A stretch of 12,979 nt of DNA from Smithella sp. D17 (GCA_000753945.1 JQOA01000220.1:1-12979), one strand, 5' to 3'; numbered from the stretch's first letter, positions 5,431 through 12,979 are shown. Notes: generated from the letters alone by a model not told the origin. Numbers and translations: made by a program.

Positions 5431-6837
5431 ATGGGTGGCATTTTTGGAATTGTATCATCGGAAAATTGTGTCCAGACGCTTTTTTACGGAACTGATTACC
5501 ATTCGCATTTAGGAACTGAAAGTGGCGGTATGGCGGTATGGGGACCAAAAGGTTTTTACAAAACCGTTCACAGTATATCTCAGGCTCAGTTTAAATCCCG
5601 ATTCGTTGAAGACTACAAAAAAATGGAAGGGTGTTATGGTATTGGAGCGATTGACGATGAAACGCCCCAGCCATTAGTTTTTCATTCAAAATTTGGTGTT
5701 TATGCTGTCGCGGCATCCGGGCTGATAACTAATAAGGCTAAACTGGTAAATGAACTGCTTAATGAAGGCGCTTCCTTCGGAGAAATGGCCGGTGGCGGCG
5801 TAAGTAACGCGGAAATTGTGGCGTCCCTTATTAACCGCGGGAATAATATTGTGGAAGGTATTGCCTCCATGCGTGGTGTAATTGAGGGTTCTATTTGCGC
5901 GCTGATATTGACTACGGAAGGGATATACGCAGCCCGGGATAAATATGGCCGTTTTCCTTTATCCATTGGTATAAATAAAAGCCGGAAAGATAAAAAATCT
6001 TATGTTGTGGCTACCGAAGCGAGCTCTTTTGAAAATCTTGGCTATGAGTTAATAAATTTCCTGGGACCGGGAGAAATAGTGCTGTTAACGCCGGACGGCG
6101 TGAAATTAATGAAGCCCGAAGGCACAGAAAAGAAAATTTGTGCGTTTTTGTGGATATATACCGGTTATCCGTCATCCGCTTACGAAGGTATCAGAGTCGA
6201 GGGGGCGAGAGAAAGATGCGGCATCTACCTGGCAAAACGTGATAATGTTCAGGCGGACCTTGTTTCCGGTATTCCTGATTCCGGTGTCGGTCATGCCATA
6301 GGTTATGCGATGGGATCGGGCCTGCCCTATAGAAGGGTGCTGGTAAAATATACTCCCGGTTACGGTCGTAGTTATACGCCGCCTGCGCAGGAAATAAGAG
6401 ACCTTGTGGCCACGATGAAGCTGTGCGCGGTGCGGGAAGTGATTAAAGGCAATCGCATAGTTGTTTGCGACGATTCCATCGTTCGCGGCACGCAGTTGAA
6501 AAACTTGACCGTCAAGAAATTGTGGGACAACGGCGCTAAAGAAATTCATATTCGACCTGCTTGTCCGCCCTTAATGTTCCCCTGTATTTACGCGTCTTCT
6601 ACAAGAACGACGGCGGAGTTGGCCGGCCGCAAAGCAATTCGCGCGCTGGAAGGAAAAGAAATTGAAAATCCGGAAGAGTACCTGGATACCCAATCGGCTA
6701 AACATGCCCAAATGATTGATTGGATTCGTCGTGACTTGAACATTACTTCACTGAAATATCTGGCGATTGAGGATATGATTGCGGCGATAGGACTTCCGGC
6801 AGACCAGTTATGTTTGCATTGCTGGCTGGGCAGGTAG
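5431..6837 (+). CDS. PurF-like phosphoribosyltransferase with a defunct glutaminase domain
   Basis: The protein (468 aa) has the two-domain plan of glutamine PRPP amidotransferase: an N-terminal Ntn/GATase-II domain (about 1-230) and a phosphoribosyltransferase domain (about 260-440). The PRTase parts look intact: SGIPDSGVGHAIGYA, the flexible loop with GYGRSYTPPAQE, and the PRPP loop VVCDDSIVRGTQL (Asp347, Asp348). Cys237, Cys385, Cys461 and Cys464 fall where Bacillus-type PurF binds its 4Fe-4S cluster. The glutaminase side is broken. It starts MGGIFG, not MCGIFG, so the catalytic Cys is Gly; the HRGQES block is HLGTES; RYSTTG is replaced by YGIGAI; HNGNLTN by AASGLITN; and SDTE by SNAE. Family knowledge says these residues bind or cleave glutamine, so I infer no glutaminase activity. 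Possible roles are ammonia-dependent phosphoribosylamine synthesis, another PRPP reaction, or regulation. GAGGAG at 5417-5422 precedes ATG 5431. It is usually annotated amidophosphoribosyltransferase, but naming it purF would mislead. Confidence 0.85.
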   Translation: MGGIFGIVSSENCVQTLFYGTDYHSHLGTESGGMAVWGPKGFYKTVHSISQAQFKSRFVEDYKKMEGCYGIGAIDDETPQPLVFHSKFGVYAVAASGLITNKAKLVNELLNEGASFGEMAGGGVSNAEIVASLINRGNNIVEGIASMRGVIEGSICALILTTEGIYAARDKYGRFPLSIGINKSRKDKKSYVVATEASSFENLGYELINFLGPGEIVLLTPDGVKLMKPEGTEKKICAFLWIYTGYPSSAYEGIRVEGARERCGIYLAKRDNVQADLVSGIPDSGVGHAIGYAMGSGLPYRRVLVKYTPGYGRSYTPPAQEIRDLVATMKLCAVREVIKGNRIVVCDDSIVRGTQLKNLTVKKLWDNGAKEIHIRPACPPLMFPCIYASSTRTTAELAGRKAIRALEGKEIENPEEYLDTQSAKHAQMIDWIRRDLNITSLKYLAIEDMIAAIGLPADQLCLHCWLGR

Positions 6838-6883
6838 ATTTCATCTTTGCCACATTTCTGAGCTAAAAAATATTGAGAAGCTG

Positions 6884-7975
6884 ATGCTTGTGGAACATTT
6901 ATCCTCAATCAAGAGAAAAAGAACAAAAAAAATAAACCTTGATGATGTGCAAATAGGCGGAGATGCTCCGGTTGTTGTGCAATCGATGACCAATACGGAT
7001 ACGCGCGATGTCCAGGCTACTGTCGCGCAGATTAAATCTCTGGAAAGAGCCGGATGTGAAGTTATCCGCGTTGCTCTGCCTGATAAAGAAGCTGTAGAGG
7101 CTCTGCCGCATATAAAAAAGAGAATAAAAATACCTTTGATAGCGGATATTCATTTTGATTACCGGCTGGCTGTAACTGCCATGAAAAACGGGGTAGCCGG
7201 CATCAGGATCAACCCCGGCAATATCGCTCCTGATAAAATCCGCCAGATCATCGGCGTTGCCAAAGAGCGGGAAACCGTAATTCGTATTGGTATTAATTCC
7301 GGTTCTCTGCAAAAAGATTTATGGCTGAAATACGGAGGCGCAACGGCGGAAGCCCTTACAGAGAGCGCTTTACGGAATATTGATCTTTTTGAGCATCAGG
7401 GCTTTAGAAAAATAAAATTATCCCTGAAATCATCGGATGTTCCCACCATGATAGAGGCTTATCGCGCAATTTCCGCCAGGACCGGCTATCCTCTGCATCT
7501 GGGAGTGACCGAAGCCGGATCATTGGTTAATGCCGCGATAAAATCGGCGCTGGGAATCGGAACGCTTCTTTATGAAGGCATCGGCGATACAATCAGGGTT
7601 TCTGTTACCGGCAATCCGGTTTCGGAGATTCCCGTCGCCTATGGCATTTTACGGGCGTTGAACATCAGGAAGATCGGGCCGGATATCGTTTCCTGTCCGA
7701 CTTGCGGACGTTGTGAAATTGATCTCTTAAATTTGACAGATAAAATTGAAAAAGCGCTTGCCGGCAAAAAAGATTATTTGAAAGTAGCCTTAATGGGCTG
7801 TGTCGTAAACGGACCCGGTGAAGCTGCCGATGCGGATATCGGCATTGCTGGCGGCAAAAAGCAGGGGATTCTGTTTAAGAAGGGAAAAGCCTTTAAAAAA
7901 GTTAAAGAAGAAGACTTTGCTAAAGTATTACTTGAAGAAATAAGTTTGATGATTAAGGAAAGGAAAAATAATTAA
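6884..7975 (+). CDS. ispG: 4-hydroxy-3-methylbut-2-en-1-yl diphosphate synthase (GcpE/IspG)
   Basis: IspG catalyses the reductive opening of 2-C-methyl-erythritol-2,4-cyclodiphosphate to HMBPP, the next-to-last step of the MEP isoprenoid pathway, with a 4Fe-4S cluster and flavodoxin or ferredoxin as electron donor. The 363-residue protein is the short, two-domain bacterial form without the plant-type insert. The TIM-barrel part carries VVVQSMTNTDTRD, IADIHFDYRLA and GIRINPGN. The C-terminal domain supplies cluster ligands Cys271 and Cys274 (SCPTCGRC), Cys306 (MGCVVNGPGEA) and Glu313, matching E. coli Cys270, Cys273, Cys305 and Glu312. ATG 6884 has GAGAAG at about 6875-6880. It lies 46 bases after the PurF-like gene, and its TAA shares one base with the proS ATG (TAATG). 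Confidence 0.96.
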   Translation: MLVEHLSSIKRKRTKKINLDDVQIGGDAPVVVQSMTNTDTRDVQATVAQIKSLERAGCEVIRVALPDKEAVEALPHIKKRIKIPLIADIHFDYRLAVTAMKNGVAGIRINPGNIAPDKIRQIIGVAKERETVIRIGINSGSLQKDLWLKYGGATAEALTESALRNIDLFEHQGFRKIKLSLKSSDVPTMIEAYRAISARTGYPLHLGVTEAGSLVNAAIKSALGIGTLLYEGIGDTIRVSVTGNPVSEIPVAYGILRALNIRKIGPDIVSCPTCGRCEIDLLNLTDKIEKALAGKKDYLKVALMGCVVNGPGEAADADIGIAGGKKQGILFKKGKAFKKVKEEDFAKVLLEEISLMIKERKNN

Positions 7976-9699
7976 TGCGCTATTCAGAGATGTTTTTGCC
8001 GACCGGCAGGGAAGTGCCTTCAGATGCTGAAGTTATCAGCCAGCAACTGATGATCAGAGCCGGCATGATCAGAAAATTGACCAGCGGCATATATTCATAC
8101 CTGCCGCTGGGTTACCGGGTCATTCGCAAACTGGAACAAATTATCCGGGAGGAGATGAACAAAGCCGGAGCGCAGGAAGTTCATATGCCCATGGTCCAAC
8201 CCACGGAGCTGTGGCAGGAGTCAGGCCGCTGGGAGCATTATGGCAAGGAACTTTTGAGATTTCGCGATCGTCATGATCATGAATACTGCCTCGGGCCGAC
8301 ACATGAGGAAGTAATTACCTCTCTGGTACGCAACGATATAAAAACCTATCGTCAGTTGCCGCGCAATCTTTATCAGATTCAGACAAAATTCCGTGACGAA
8401 GTTCGTCCGCGCTTCGGTGTGATGCGTTGCCGCGAATTCGGGATGAAAGATGCCTACAGCTTTGATGTCGATGAAGAAGGAGCGGAAAAAAGTTACGAAA
8501 AGATGTTCATCGCTTATAACAACATCTTTCGCCGTTGCGGTTTAAAATTCCGTCCCGTGGAAGCGGATTCCGGCAGCATCGGCGGAAAATATTCGCATGA
8601 ATTTATGGTGATGGCCGAATCCGGTGAAGATGCGATGGTCTTTTGTGAAAAGTGCTCGTATGCAGCCAATCTGGAAAAGGCCGAGGTAGCCTGTCCGGAA
8701 AGAAAAGAAATATACGAGGATGATTGGCTTTCTCTGGAGGAAGTTAATACCCCGAATGTGCGGACAATAGAAGAGGTTAGCGAATTTTTAAATGTGAAGC
8801 CTCAGGATATTGTGAAGACTTTGATTTTCAATGCCGACGGCCAACAGTACGCCGTGCTGATCCGCGGTGATCATGAAGTCAATGAAATTAAGGTAAAGAA
8901 TTATATAGGTGCAAACGAAGTGGAACTTGCCTCCGATGAAATTATCGTGAAAGCGACCGGTGCGCCGAGAGGGTTTGCCGGGCCGGTCAATATTAAAATA
9001 CCGGTGCTTGTGGATTATTCGGTAATCGACATGATTAATTTTGTGACCGGCGCCAATAAGGAAGATCATCACTTCAAAAATGTCAATATCGGCAGGGATT
9101 TTCAAATTCAGGCATTTGCCGATTTCCGGGTTGTGACGAAACAGGATAACTGTCCCCGCTGCGGTACTGATATTAAATTTGCCCGTGGCATTGAAGTAGG
9201 ACACGTCTTTAAGCTGGGAACAAAGTACAGCAAGGCGATGAAAGCCGGATTCCTGGATAAAGACGGTCAGGAAAAAATCATGATCATGGGCTGTTACGGG
9301 ATCGGAATTGGAAGAACAGTGGCTGCCGGTATCGAGCAAAATCACGATGAAAACGGAATTATCTGGCCGATGCCCCTGGCTCCCTATCAGGTAATTATTA
9401 CGCCCGTAAATGTAAACGAAGAAGATGTAATGGAATCTGCGGAAAATCTTTATAAATCCATGCTTGCCGGGAACATTGAAGTTATTTTCGATGATCGTGA
9501 CGAAAGAGCCGGTGTGAAGTTTAAGGATGCCGATTTGATCGGAATTCCGCTGAGGGTTGTTGTCGGCCGGAAAAATCTGGCTCAGGGAAAAGTTGAATTG
9601 AAAATCAGAAAGACCGGCGAAAATAAATTATATCCGCTTCAGGAAATAGTGCAACAAGTTAAGCAGATTATAGATCAGGAATTACAATATTCTGAATAA
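7975..9699 (+). CDS. proS: Prolyl-tRNA synthetase, bacterial type with editing domain
   Basis: ProRS charges tRNA-Pro with proline. At 574 residues it is the long bacterial (E. coli-like) form. Class II catalytic motifs are visible: motif 1 around 50-75, motif 2 as FRDEVRPRFGVMRCREFGMKD (139-159) and motif 3 as GCYGIGIGRTVAAG (439-452, Arg447). Between motifs 2 and 3 sits the INS editing domain (about 225-405), which removes mischarged alanine; it holds the conserved Lys281 in DIVKTL and the GFAGPV loop at 333-338. Two Cys pairs, C224/C227 and C393/C396, flank the insert and could bind a metal. The C-terminal anticodon-binding domain starts near 470. The ATG shares a base with the ispG stop, and AAGGAAAGG lies just upstream. 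Usual partners in tRNA-Pro quality control are not visible in the window. Confidence 0.97.
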   Translation: MRYSEMFLPTGREVPSDAEVISQQLMIRAGMIRKLTSGIYSYLPLGYRVIRKLEQIIREEMNKAGAQEVHMPMVQPTELWQESGRWEHYGKELLRFRDRHDHEYCLGPTHEEVITSLVRNDIKTYRQLPRNLYQIQTKFRDEVRPRFGVMRCREFGMKDAYSFDVDEEGAEKSYEKMFIAYNNIFRRCGLKFRPVEADSGSIGGKYSHEFMVMAESGEDAMVFCEKCSYAANLEKAEVACPERKEIYEDDWLSLEEVNTPNVRTIEEVSEFLNVKPQDIVKTLIFNADGQQYAVLIRGDHEVNEIKVKNYIGANEVELASDEIIVKATGAPRGFAGPVNIKIPVLVDYSVIDMINFVTGANKEDHHFKNVNIGRDFQIQAFADFRVVTKQDNCPRCGTDIKFARGIEVGHVFKLGTKYSKAMKAGFLDKDGQEKIMIMGCYGIGIGRTVAAGIEQNHDENGIIWPMPLAPYQVIITPVNVNEEDVMESAENLYKSMLAGNIEVIFDDRDERAGVKFKDADLIGIPLRVVVGRKNLAQGKVELKIRKTGENKLYPLQEIVQQVKQIIDQELQYSE

Positions 9700-9802
9700 C
9701 TTGATTTTACTTCACTGTTGATTACCATCGTTGAAGAGATGTTCAGTGAATAGATAAAAAAATAATTTGCCAAAGCCGTAACTGAAATAAACTGGAAACT
9801 TA
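9700..9802. other. Intergenic gap between proS and rel, no gene or clear terminator
   Basis: This 103-base AT-rich gap separates the long operon from rel. It holds one imperfect structure, a 7-base inverted repeat (TTCACTG at 9711-9717, CAGTGAA at 9744-9750) with a 26-base loop and no following T-run on the + strand, so it is not a convincing intrinsic terminator. No promoter with two good hexamers at normal spacing was found. The rel gene may be read through from proS or have its own weak promoter. Confidence 0.5.
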
Positions 9803-11959
9803 ATGCTACGGATCAACGACATTATCGATAAAGCCCAAATTTACCTGCCTCCAGAAGACCTGGAAATGATTCAAAAGGCTTATATTTATTCGGCTTCAGT
9901 GCATCAGGGACAGGTAAGATTGTCCGGTGAACCATATCTTACTCATCCTATGGAAGTCGCGGGAATCCTGACCAATATGAAAATGGATGCCGCGACAATC
10001 ATCAGCGGGTTGCTGCATGATACAATAGAGGATACTTTAACAACAGTGGAGCATATTGAGAACGAATTCGGCAAGGATGTGGCTTTTCTGGTAGGTGGGT
10101 TGACAAAACTAAGCCGCATTTCTTTTGGTTCTCAGGAAGAAAGGCAATCGGAAAATTTTCGAAAAATGATTTTGGCCATGTCCGCCGATATCCGTATTCT
10201 GCTGGTGCGCCTGGCTGACCGGATTCACAACATGAGAACATTGCAATATCACCCCAAAGATAAAAGAATTTATATTGCCAGAGAAACGATAGATATATAT
10301 GCGCCATTGGCCAATCGTCTCGGGATTAACTCGATGAGGATGGAACTGGAGGATTTGTCCTTTCAATATATTGCTCCGGAGGCTTATCAGGAATTATCGG
10401 CGAAAATAGCCAAATCCGATGAAGCCCGTAATCGTTATACGGAAGAAGTTAAGCGTATTATTTATACTGAATTGGAAAAATATTCCATCAAATGCAAAGT
10501 TGAAGGAAGAGCAAAACATCTTTACAGCATTTATAAAAAAATGCGCGAGCAGCACATAAATTTTGACGAAGTTTATGACCTTATTGCCTTTCGTGTAATC
10601 CTTGATTCCGATCAGGAAAAAAGTTGCTATGAAGTTTTAAGCATGGTGCATGCTTTGTGGAAACCTGTGCCCGGAAGGTTTAAGGATTATATCGCCATGC
10701 CTAAGGCTAACTATTATCAATCATTGCATACCACGGTGATCGGGCCTTACGGAGAAAGAGTGGAAATTCAGATCAGAACTAAAAAAATGCACGAATGGGC
10801 GGAAAAAGGAATTGCCGCTCATTGGCGTTATAAGGAAGGACTTGTCGACTATAAGAACAGTGAAGAAAATCAAATTAAAAAACTCAGAGAAATAATGGAA
10901 ATACAAAATGAGGTAAAAGATCCGAAGGAATTCATGACCAATTTGAAATTGGCGTTATTTCCGGAAGAAGTTTATGTTTTTACCCCTGATGGCGATGTCA
11001 AATCTTTTCCCAAGGGCGCCACTCCCATTGATTTTGCCTACAGCATTCATACTGATGTCGGCAATCAGTGTATCGGAGCGAAAGTAAATAAAAGTATCGT
11101 TCCCTTAAAATATAAACTGCAAAATGGCGAAACAGTTGAAATCATAACTCAGGCAGGTCATCATCCCAGCAAAGACTGGCTGAAAAATGCCGTAACGACG
11201 AGAGCTATTTCCAAAATCAGAAACTGGATTAATCTGGAAGAAAAGAAAAACAGTCTGGTTTTGGGGCGTGATTTGCTGGATAAGGAATTTAAAAGACAAA
11301 ATTTAAAATTCAGCAGTTATGTTAAGTCCGGCGAAATTCAAAAAGTATTCAGCGATTGTTCTGTAAATACTCTTGATGAATTAATATCCCAGGTAGGTCT
11401 CGGCCGGATTTCAGCCAGGCGCATAGTTAATAGTTTTCTGGCAGGAGAACCTGTCAGTATTCCAGAGCCGATTATCGATAAGATAAAGAAGAGGAGGGCT
11501 GCTTCACAGTCCATGGGAGTATCGCTTGTTGGCCTTGACGATATGGACGATGTCCTGTTAAATTTTGCCAGATGCTGCAATCCCATTCCCGGAGATGAAA
11601 TATCGGGCTATATTTCGCGTGGGCGCGGTATCATTGTGCATACAAATAATTGCCCCTACATTAAAAAAATGGATAAAGAGAGAATTGTCGGTGTCCATTG
11701 GAATGTCAGAGAAGAGAATACATATCCCGTGCACATTAAAATTATCTGTGATGATATCAAGGGTGTTTTGACGGAAGTTAGTTCCGTTATTTCGTCTTTT
11801 GACATCAATATAAGTTACGCGCAGATAGAAACAATCGACATGGTTGCAAACTGCAATTTTATAATCGACATAAATACCTTAAATCAACTCAATCAAGTCC
11901 TGGCGGCAATCAGACAGTTGAAATTTGTTAAATCCATTGAGAGATTACGGCATTTCTGA
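9803..11959 (+). CDS. rel: Bifunctional (p)ppGpp synthetase/hydrolase (Rel/SpoT family, long RSH)
   Basis: This 718-residue stringent-response enzyme both makes (p)ppGpp from ATP and GTP/GDP and degrades it. The domain order is standard. HD hydrolase about 1-195: His48, His72-Asp73 in GLLHDTIEDT and Asp139 are all present, so it should be active. Synthetase about 225-345: Asp259 in YDLIAFRVI, the RFKD motif at 292-295 and Glu321 in VEIQIRTKKMHEWAE. The RFKD form, rather than the EXDD form of dedicated RelA, marks bifunctional enzymes. TGS 389-449, a helical part, the zinc-finger-like block RCCNPIPGDE (Cys591, Cys592, His613, Cys617), and a C-terminal ACT domain about 641-715. These regulatory parts sense the ribosome and uncharged tRNA, so an adjacent tRNA synthetase gene is a fitting neighbour. 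ATG 9803 has only a weak ribosome-binding site (GGAAA). Confidence 0.96.
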   Translation: MLRINDIIDKAQIYLPPEDLEMIQKAYIYSASVHQGQVRLSGEPYLTHPMEVAGILTNMKMDAATIISGLLHDTIEDTLTTVEHIENEFGKDVAFLVGGLTKLSRISFGSQEERQSENFRKMILAMSADIRILLVRLADRIHNMRTLQYHPKDKRIYIARETIDIYAPLANRLGINSMRMELEDLSFQYIAPEAYQELSAKIAKSDEARNRYTEEVKRIIYTELEKYSIKCKVEGRAKHLYSIYKKMREQHINFDEVYDLIAFRVILDSDQEKSCYEVLSMVHALWKPVPGRFKDYIAMPKANYYQSLHTTVIGPYGERVEIQIRTKKMHEWAEKGIAAHWRYKEGLVDYKNSEENQIKKLREIMEIQNEVKDPKEFMTNLKLALFPEEVYVFTPDGDVKSFPKGATPIDFAYSIHTDVGNQCIGAKVNKSIVPLKYKLQNGETVEIITQAGHHPSKDWLKNAVTTRAISKIRNWINLEEKKNSLVLGRDLLDKEFKRQNLKFSSYVKSGEIQKVFSDCSVNTLDELISQVGLGRISARRIVNSFLAGEPVSIPEPIIDKIKKRRAASQSMGVSLVGLDDMDDVLLNFARCCNPIPGDEISGYISRGRGIIVHTNNCPYIKKMDKERIVGVHWNVREENTYPVHIKIICDDIKGVLTEVSSVISSFDINISYAQIETIDMVANCNFIIDINTLNQLNQVLAAIRQLKFVKSIERLRHF

Positions 11960-11984
11960 AAATAATCTGCTTATCATTTGATTG

Positions 11985-12012
11985 TTGACAAACAAAGAGA
12001 CTCTGCTATAAG
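11985..12012 (+). promoter_or_regulatory. Sigma-70-like promoter for the amidase gene
   Basis: TTGACA at 11985-11990 and TATAAG at 12007-12012 are separated by 16 bases. The -35 is perfect and the -10 differs from consensus only at the last base. It lies in the 82-base gap after rel, about 30 bases before the amidase ATG. Transcription should start near 12019 and give a short leader containing the AGGTGG ribosome-binding site. It suggests that the amidase and rdgB are transcribed separately from rel. Confidence 0.65.
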
Positions 12013-12041
12013 CAAGCGCAAATTCAGTGCAGGTGGAAATT

Positions 12042-12728
12042 ATGTTGGATAAGAAGAAAATATTGCTGATTCTGGGTATTTTAGTGTCCTTATTAATTTT
12101 TACGAGTGGCGATTTATCCGCTGCGGGTAAAAAGAAAATAATCCTTATCGATCCGGCGCATGGAGGGAAGGAACAGGGTATTAAGCTGAATAAAGATGTT
12201 TCCGAAAAAGATATTACGCTGAGAGTTGCGTTATCGATAAAGCAACTGCTGGCCAAAGAAAATAATCTGGAAGTATTTCTAACCCGTGATTCAGATAAAA
12301 CAGTGGATCTGGATGACCGCAAAGATAGTATAAAAAAAATCAAACCGGACCTTCTTTTAAGTCTTCACGTTAATGGGGGATTTGGCAAAGATGCTTCCGG
12401 GTTTGAGCTTTATTATCCGGAGTTCGGTGAGGAAACGGTAAAAGAAAAAAAGGCAGCGAAAGACAATACTTCGGAATTGAAAAATAAATGTCAGAATGAA
12501 TCTTTAAGGATGGCGAAAATTATTCAGGGAAACATGAATGCTTTATTCCCGCGAAAGGGCAGGGGCTTGCGGAAGGCTGATTTACCGGTAACTGATGGTT
12601 TGCTTGTTCCGGCTGTGAGTGTGGAAATGGGCTTTGCCACTAATCCTGAAGACAAAAAGAAATTGCTTTCTGTAAATACGCAAACAGAAATTGCCAAGGC
12701 TCTGGCCAAGAGCATTAAATCATTTTAA
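12042..12728 (+). CDS. Exported N-acetylmuramoyl-L-alanine amidase (Amidase_3 family)
   Basis: Zinc amidases of this family cut the bond between N-acetylmuramic acid and the peptide stem of peptidoglycan in the periplasm, for cell separation or wall recycling. I choose ATG 12042 (228 aa), because AGGTGG at 12030-12035 sits at the right distance; an in-frame GTG at 12027 would place that site inside the gene. The N-terminus is a clear signal peptide: KKK, a hydrophobic stretch and a likely cut after the Ala residues near 27-28. The mature part is only the catalytic domain. Zinc ligands are His40 (IDPAHGG), Glu55 (VSEKDITL) and His109 (SLHVNG), with catalytic Glu195 in VEMGFATNPED. A charged helical insert lies about 128-155. 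There is no AMIN or SPOR targeting domain. A partial rph-like sequence follows without a gap. Confidence 0.92.
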   Translation: MLDKKKILLILGILVSLLIFTSGDLSAAGKKKIILIDPAHGGKEQGIKLNKDVSEKDITLRVALSIKQLLAKENNLEVFLTRDSDKTVDLDDRKDSIKKIKPDLLLSLHVNGGFGKDASGFELYYPEFGEETVKEKKAAKDNTSELKNKCQNESLRMAKIIQGNMNALFPRKGRGLRKADLPVTDGLLVPAVSVEMGFATNPEDKKKLLSVNTQTEIAKALAKSIKSF

Positions 12729-12793
12729 AGGAAAAAGGCATTCGGCAGATTATCGAAAAGCAGAAAGAAATTGTAGGTGATCTGAAGGGATGA
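12725..12793 (+). pseudogene. rph: C-terminal remnant of ribonuclease PH
   Basis: A frame different from the amidase, open after a stop at 12716-12718, reads LKEKGIRQIIEKQKEIVGDL plus KG and ends at TGA 12791-12793. The pattern L--KGI--I---QKE--G resembles the last helix of RNase PH, a tRNA 3'-end trimming exoribonuclease whose gene is very often found directly before rdgB. The TGA overlaps the rdgB ATG as ATGA, the usual arrangement of an intact rph-rdgB pair. The body of rph (over 200 codons) is absent and the remnant abuts the amidase stop. No start codon is present. I infer a deletion of rph that spared its tail. The family assignment rests on about 20 residues. Confidence 0.55.
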
Positions 12794-12979
12794 AAATTGT
12801 TTTCGCTTCCGGCAACGAAGGAAAAGTCAAAGAAATTAAAGAAATGCTTGAAGGAATGGGAATCGAATTAGTTTCTTTGAAAGCTTACACCAATGTGCCG
12901 GAAATTGTTGAAGACGGAAGTACTTTTCTGGAAAACGCCTTAAAGAAGGCGAGAATAATTTCCGAATTTACCAACGAGA
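12790..12979 (+). CDS. rdgB: XTP/dITP diphosphatase (RdgB/HAM1 family), 3' end outside the window
   Basis: RdgB cleans the nucleotide pool by hydrolysing non-canonical XTP, ITP and dITP to monophosphates and pyrophosphate, preventing their use in DNA and RNA. The visible 63 codons carry the family start MKIVFASGNEGKVKEIKEML (usual form: (I/V)xASxNxGKxxEI), the segment ELVSLKAY, and the catalytic-region block VEDGSTFLENALKKA, where the acidic residues bind magnesium and the substrate phosphate. The frame is open to the last base, so the gene is truncated only by the window edge. The ATG overlaps the stop of the rph-like remnant. The ribosome-binding site is poor and very close (GAAGGG at 12784-12789), which suggests that initiation once relied on coupling to upstream translation. 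Confidence 0.93.
   Translation, partial: MKIVFASGNEGKVKEIKEMLEGMGIELVSLKAYTNVPEIVEDGSTFLENALKKARIISEFTNE

Noticed and set aside
5434..5436. Gly codon at position 2 of the PurF-like gene as a mere sequencing error (GGT for TGT)
   Set aside because: A single-base error could explain it alone, but the other glutaminase residues are also replaced, so the loss looks genuine.
8788..9345. 185-codon open frame on the minus strand within proS
   Set aside because: It lies wholly inside a strongly conserved ProRS gene, has no recognisable domain or ribosome-binding site, and is explained as an antisense shadow of proS codons.
9711..9750. Inverted repeat TTCACTG/CAGTGAA after proS as a terminator
   Set aside because: The stem is only 7 bases, the loop is 26 bases, and A-rich rather than T-rich sequence follows on the + strand.
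9731..9758. Possible rel promoter (TTGAAG with GATAAA or TAGATA)
   Set aside because: Neither hexamer is good and the spacing is short or the -10 poor; not better than chance in AT-rich DNA.
12027..12041. Upstream GTG start for the amidase
   Set aside because: The AGGTGG at 12030-12035 fits as the ribosome-binding site for ATG 12042, and starting there gives a standard signal peptide.

Overview
The window reads as a chromosomal housekeeping region of an anaerobic Gram-negative bacterium. A deltaproteobacterium of the Syntrophus/Smithella or Geobacter type fits best. This is inferred from the gene mix (two-subdomain CheB, small membrane-anchored Psd next to PssA, RsmD-CoaD pair, IspG, bifunctional Rel, exported Amidase_3 enzyme, RdgB) and from the style of the PAS fragment, not from any database match. 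All intact genes lie on the + strand.

Layout. (1) 1-1137: the tail of an unidentified gene overlaps a complete cheB, the end of a chemotaxis cluster that starts outside the window. (2) 1138-1705: no intact gene. It holds three joined gene remains: a PAS sensor piece (+), the C-terminal tip of a methyl-accepting chemotaxis protein (+), and an antisense transglutaminase-like piece (-). A promoter-like site then faces the next operon. G+C drops sharply near here: one 60-base line in cheB (841-900) is about 53% G+C by hand count and one in psd (1801-1860) about 30%. (3) 1706-9699: a tightly packed run of psd-pssA (phosphatidylethanolamine synthesis), rsmD-coaD (16S rRNA methylation, coenzyme A), a class I aminotransferase, a PurF-like protein, ispG (isoprenoids) and proS (prolyl-tRNA synthetase). 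Gaps are short and four start/stop pairs overlap or nearly touch, so one long transcript is likely. (4) 9803-11959: a bifunctional (p)ppGpp synthetase/hydrolase. (5) 11985-12979: a good sigma-70-like promoter, an exported cell-wall amidase, about 20 codons that look like the end of a deleted rph, and the start of rdgB, cut by the window edge.

The most unusual gene is the PurF-like protein at 5431-6837. It keeps the phosphoribosyltransferase core and the four Fe-S cysteines of Bacillus-type PurF. It lacks the catalytic N-terminal cysteine and the other glutaminase signature residues, so it should not hydrolyse glutamine. It may be an ammonia-dependent or repurposed enzyme. Proteins of this Cys-less kind are, to my recollection, also annotated simply as amidophosphoribosyltransferase in other anaerobes. 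Second in interest are the gene remains at 1130-1642 and the rph remnant at 12725-12793, both traces of deletions or rearrangements.
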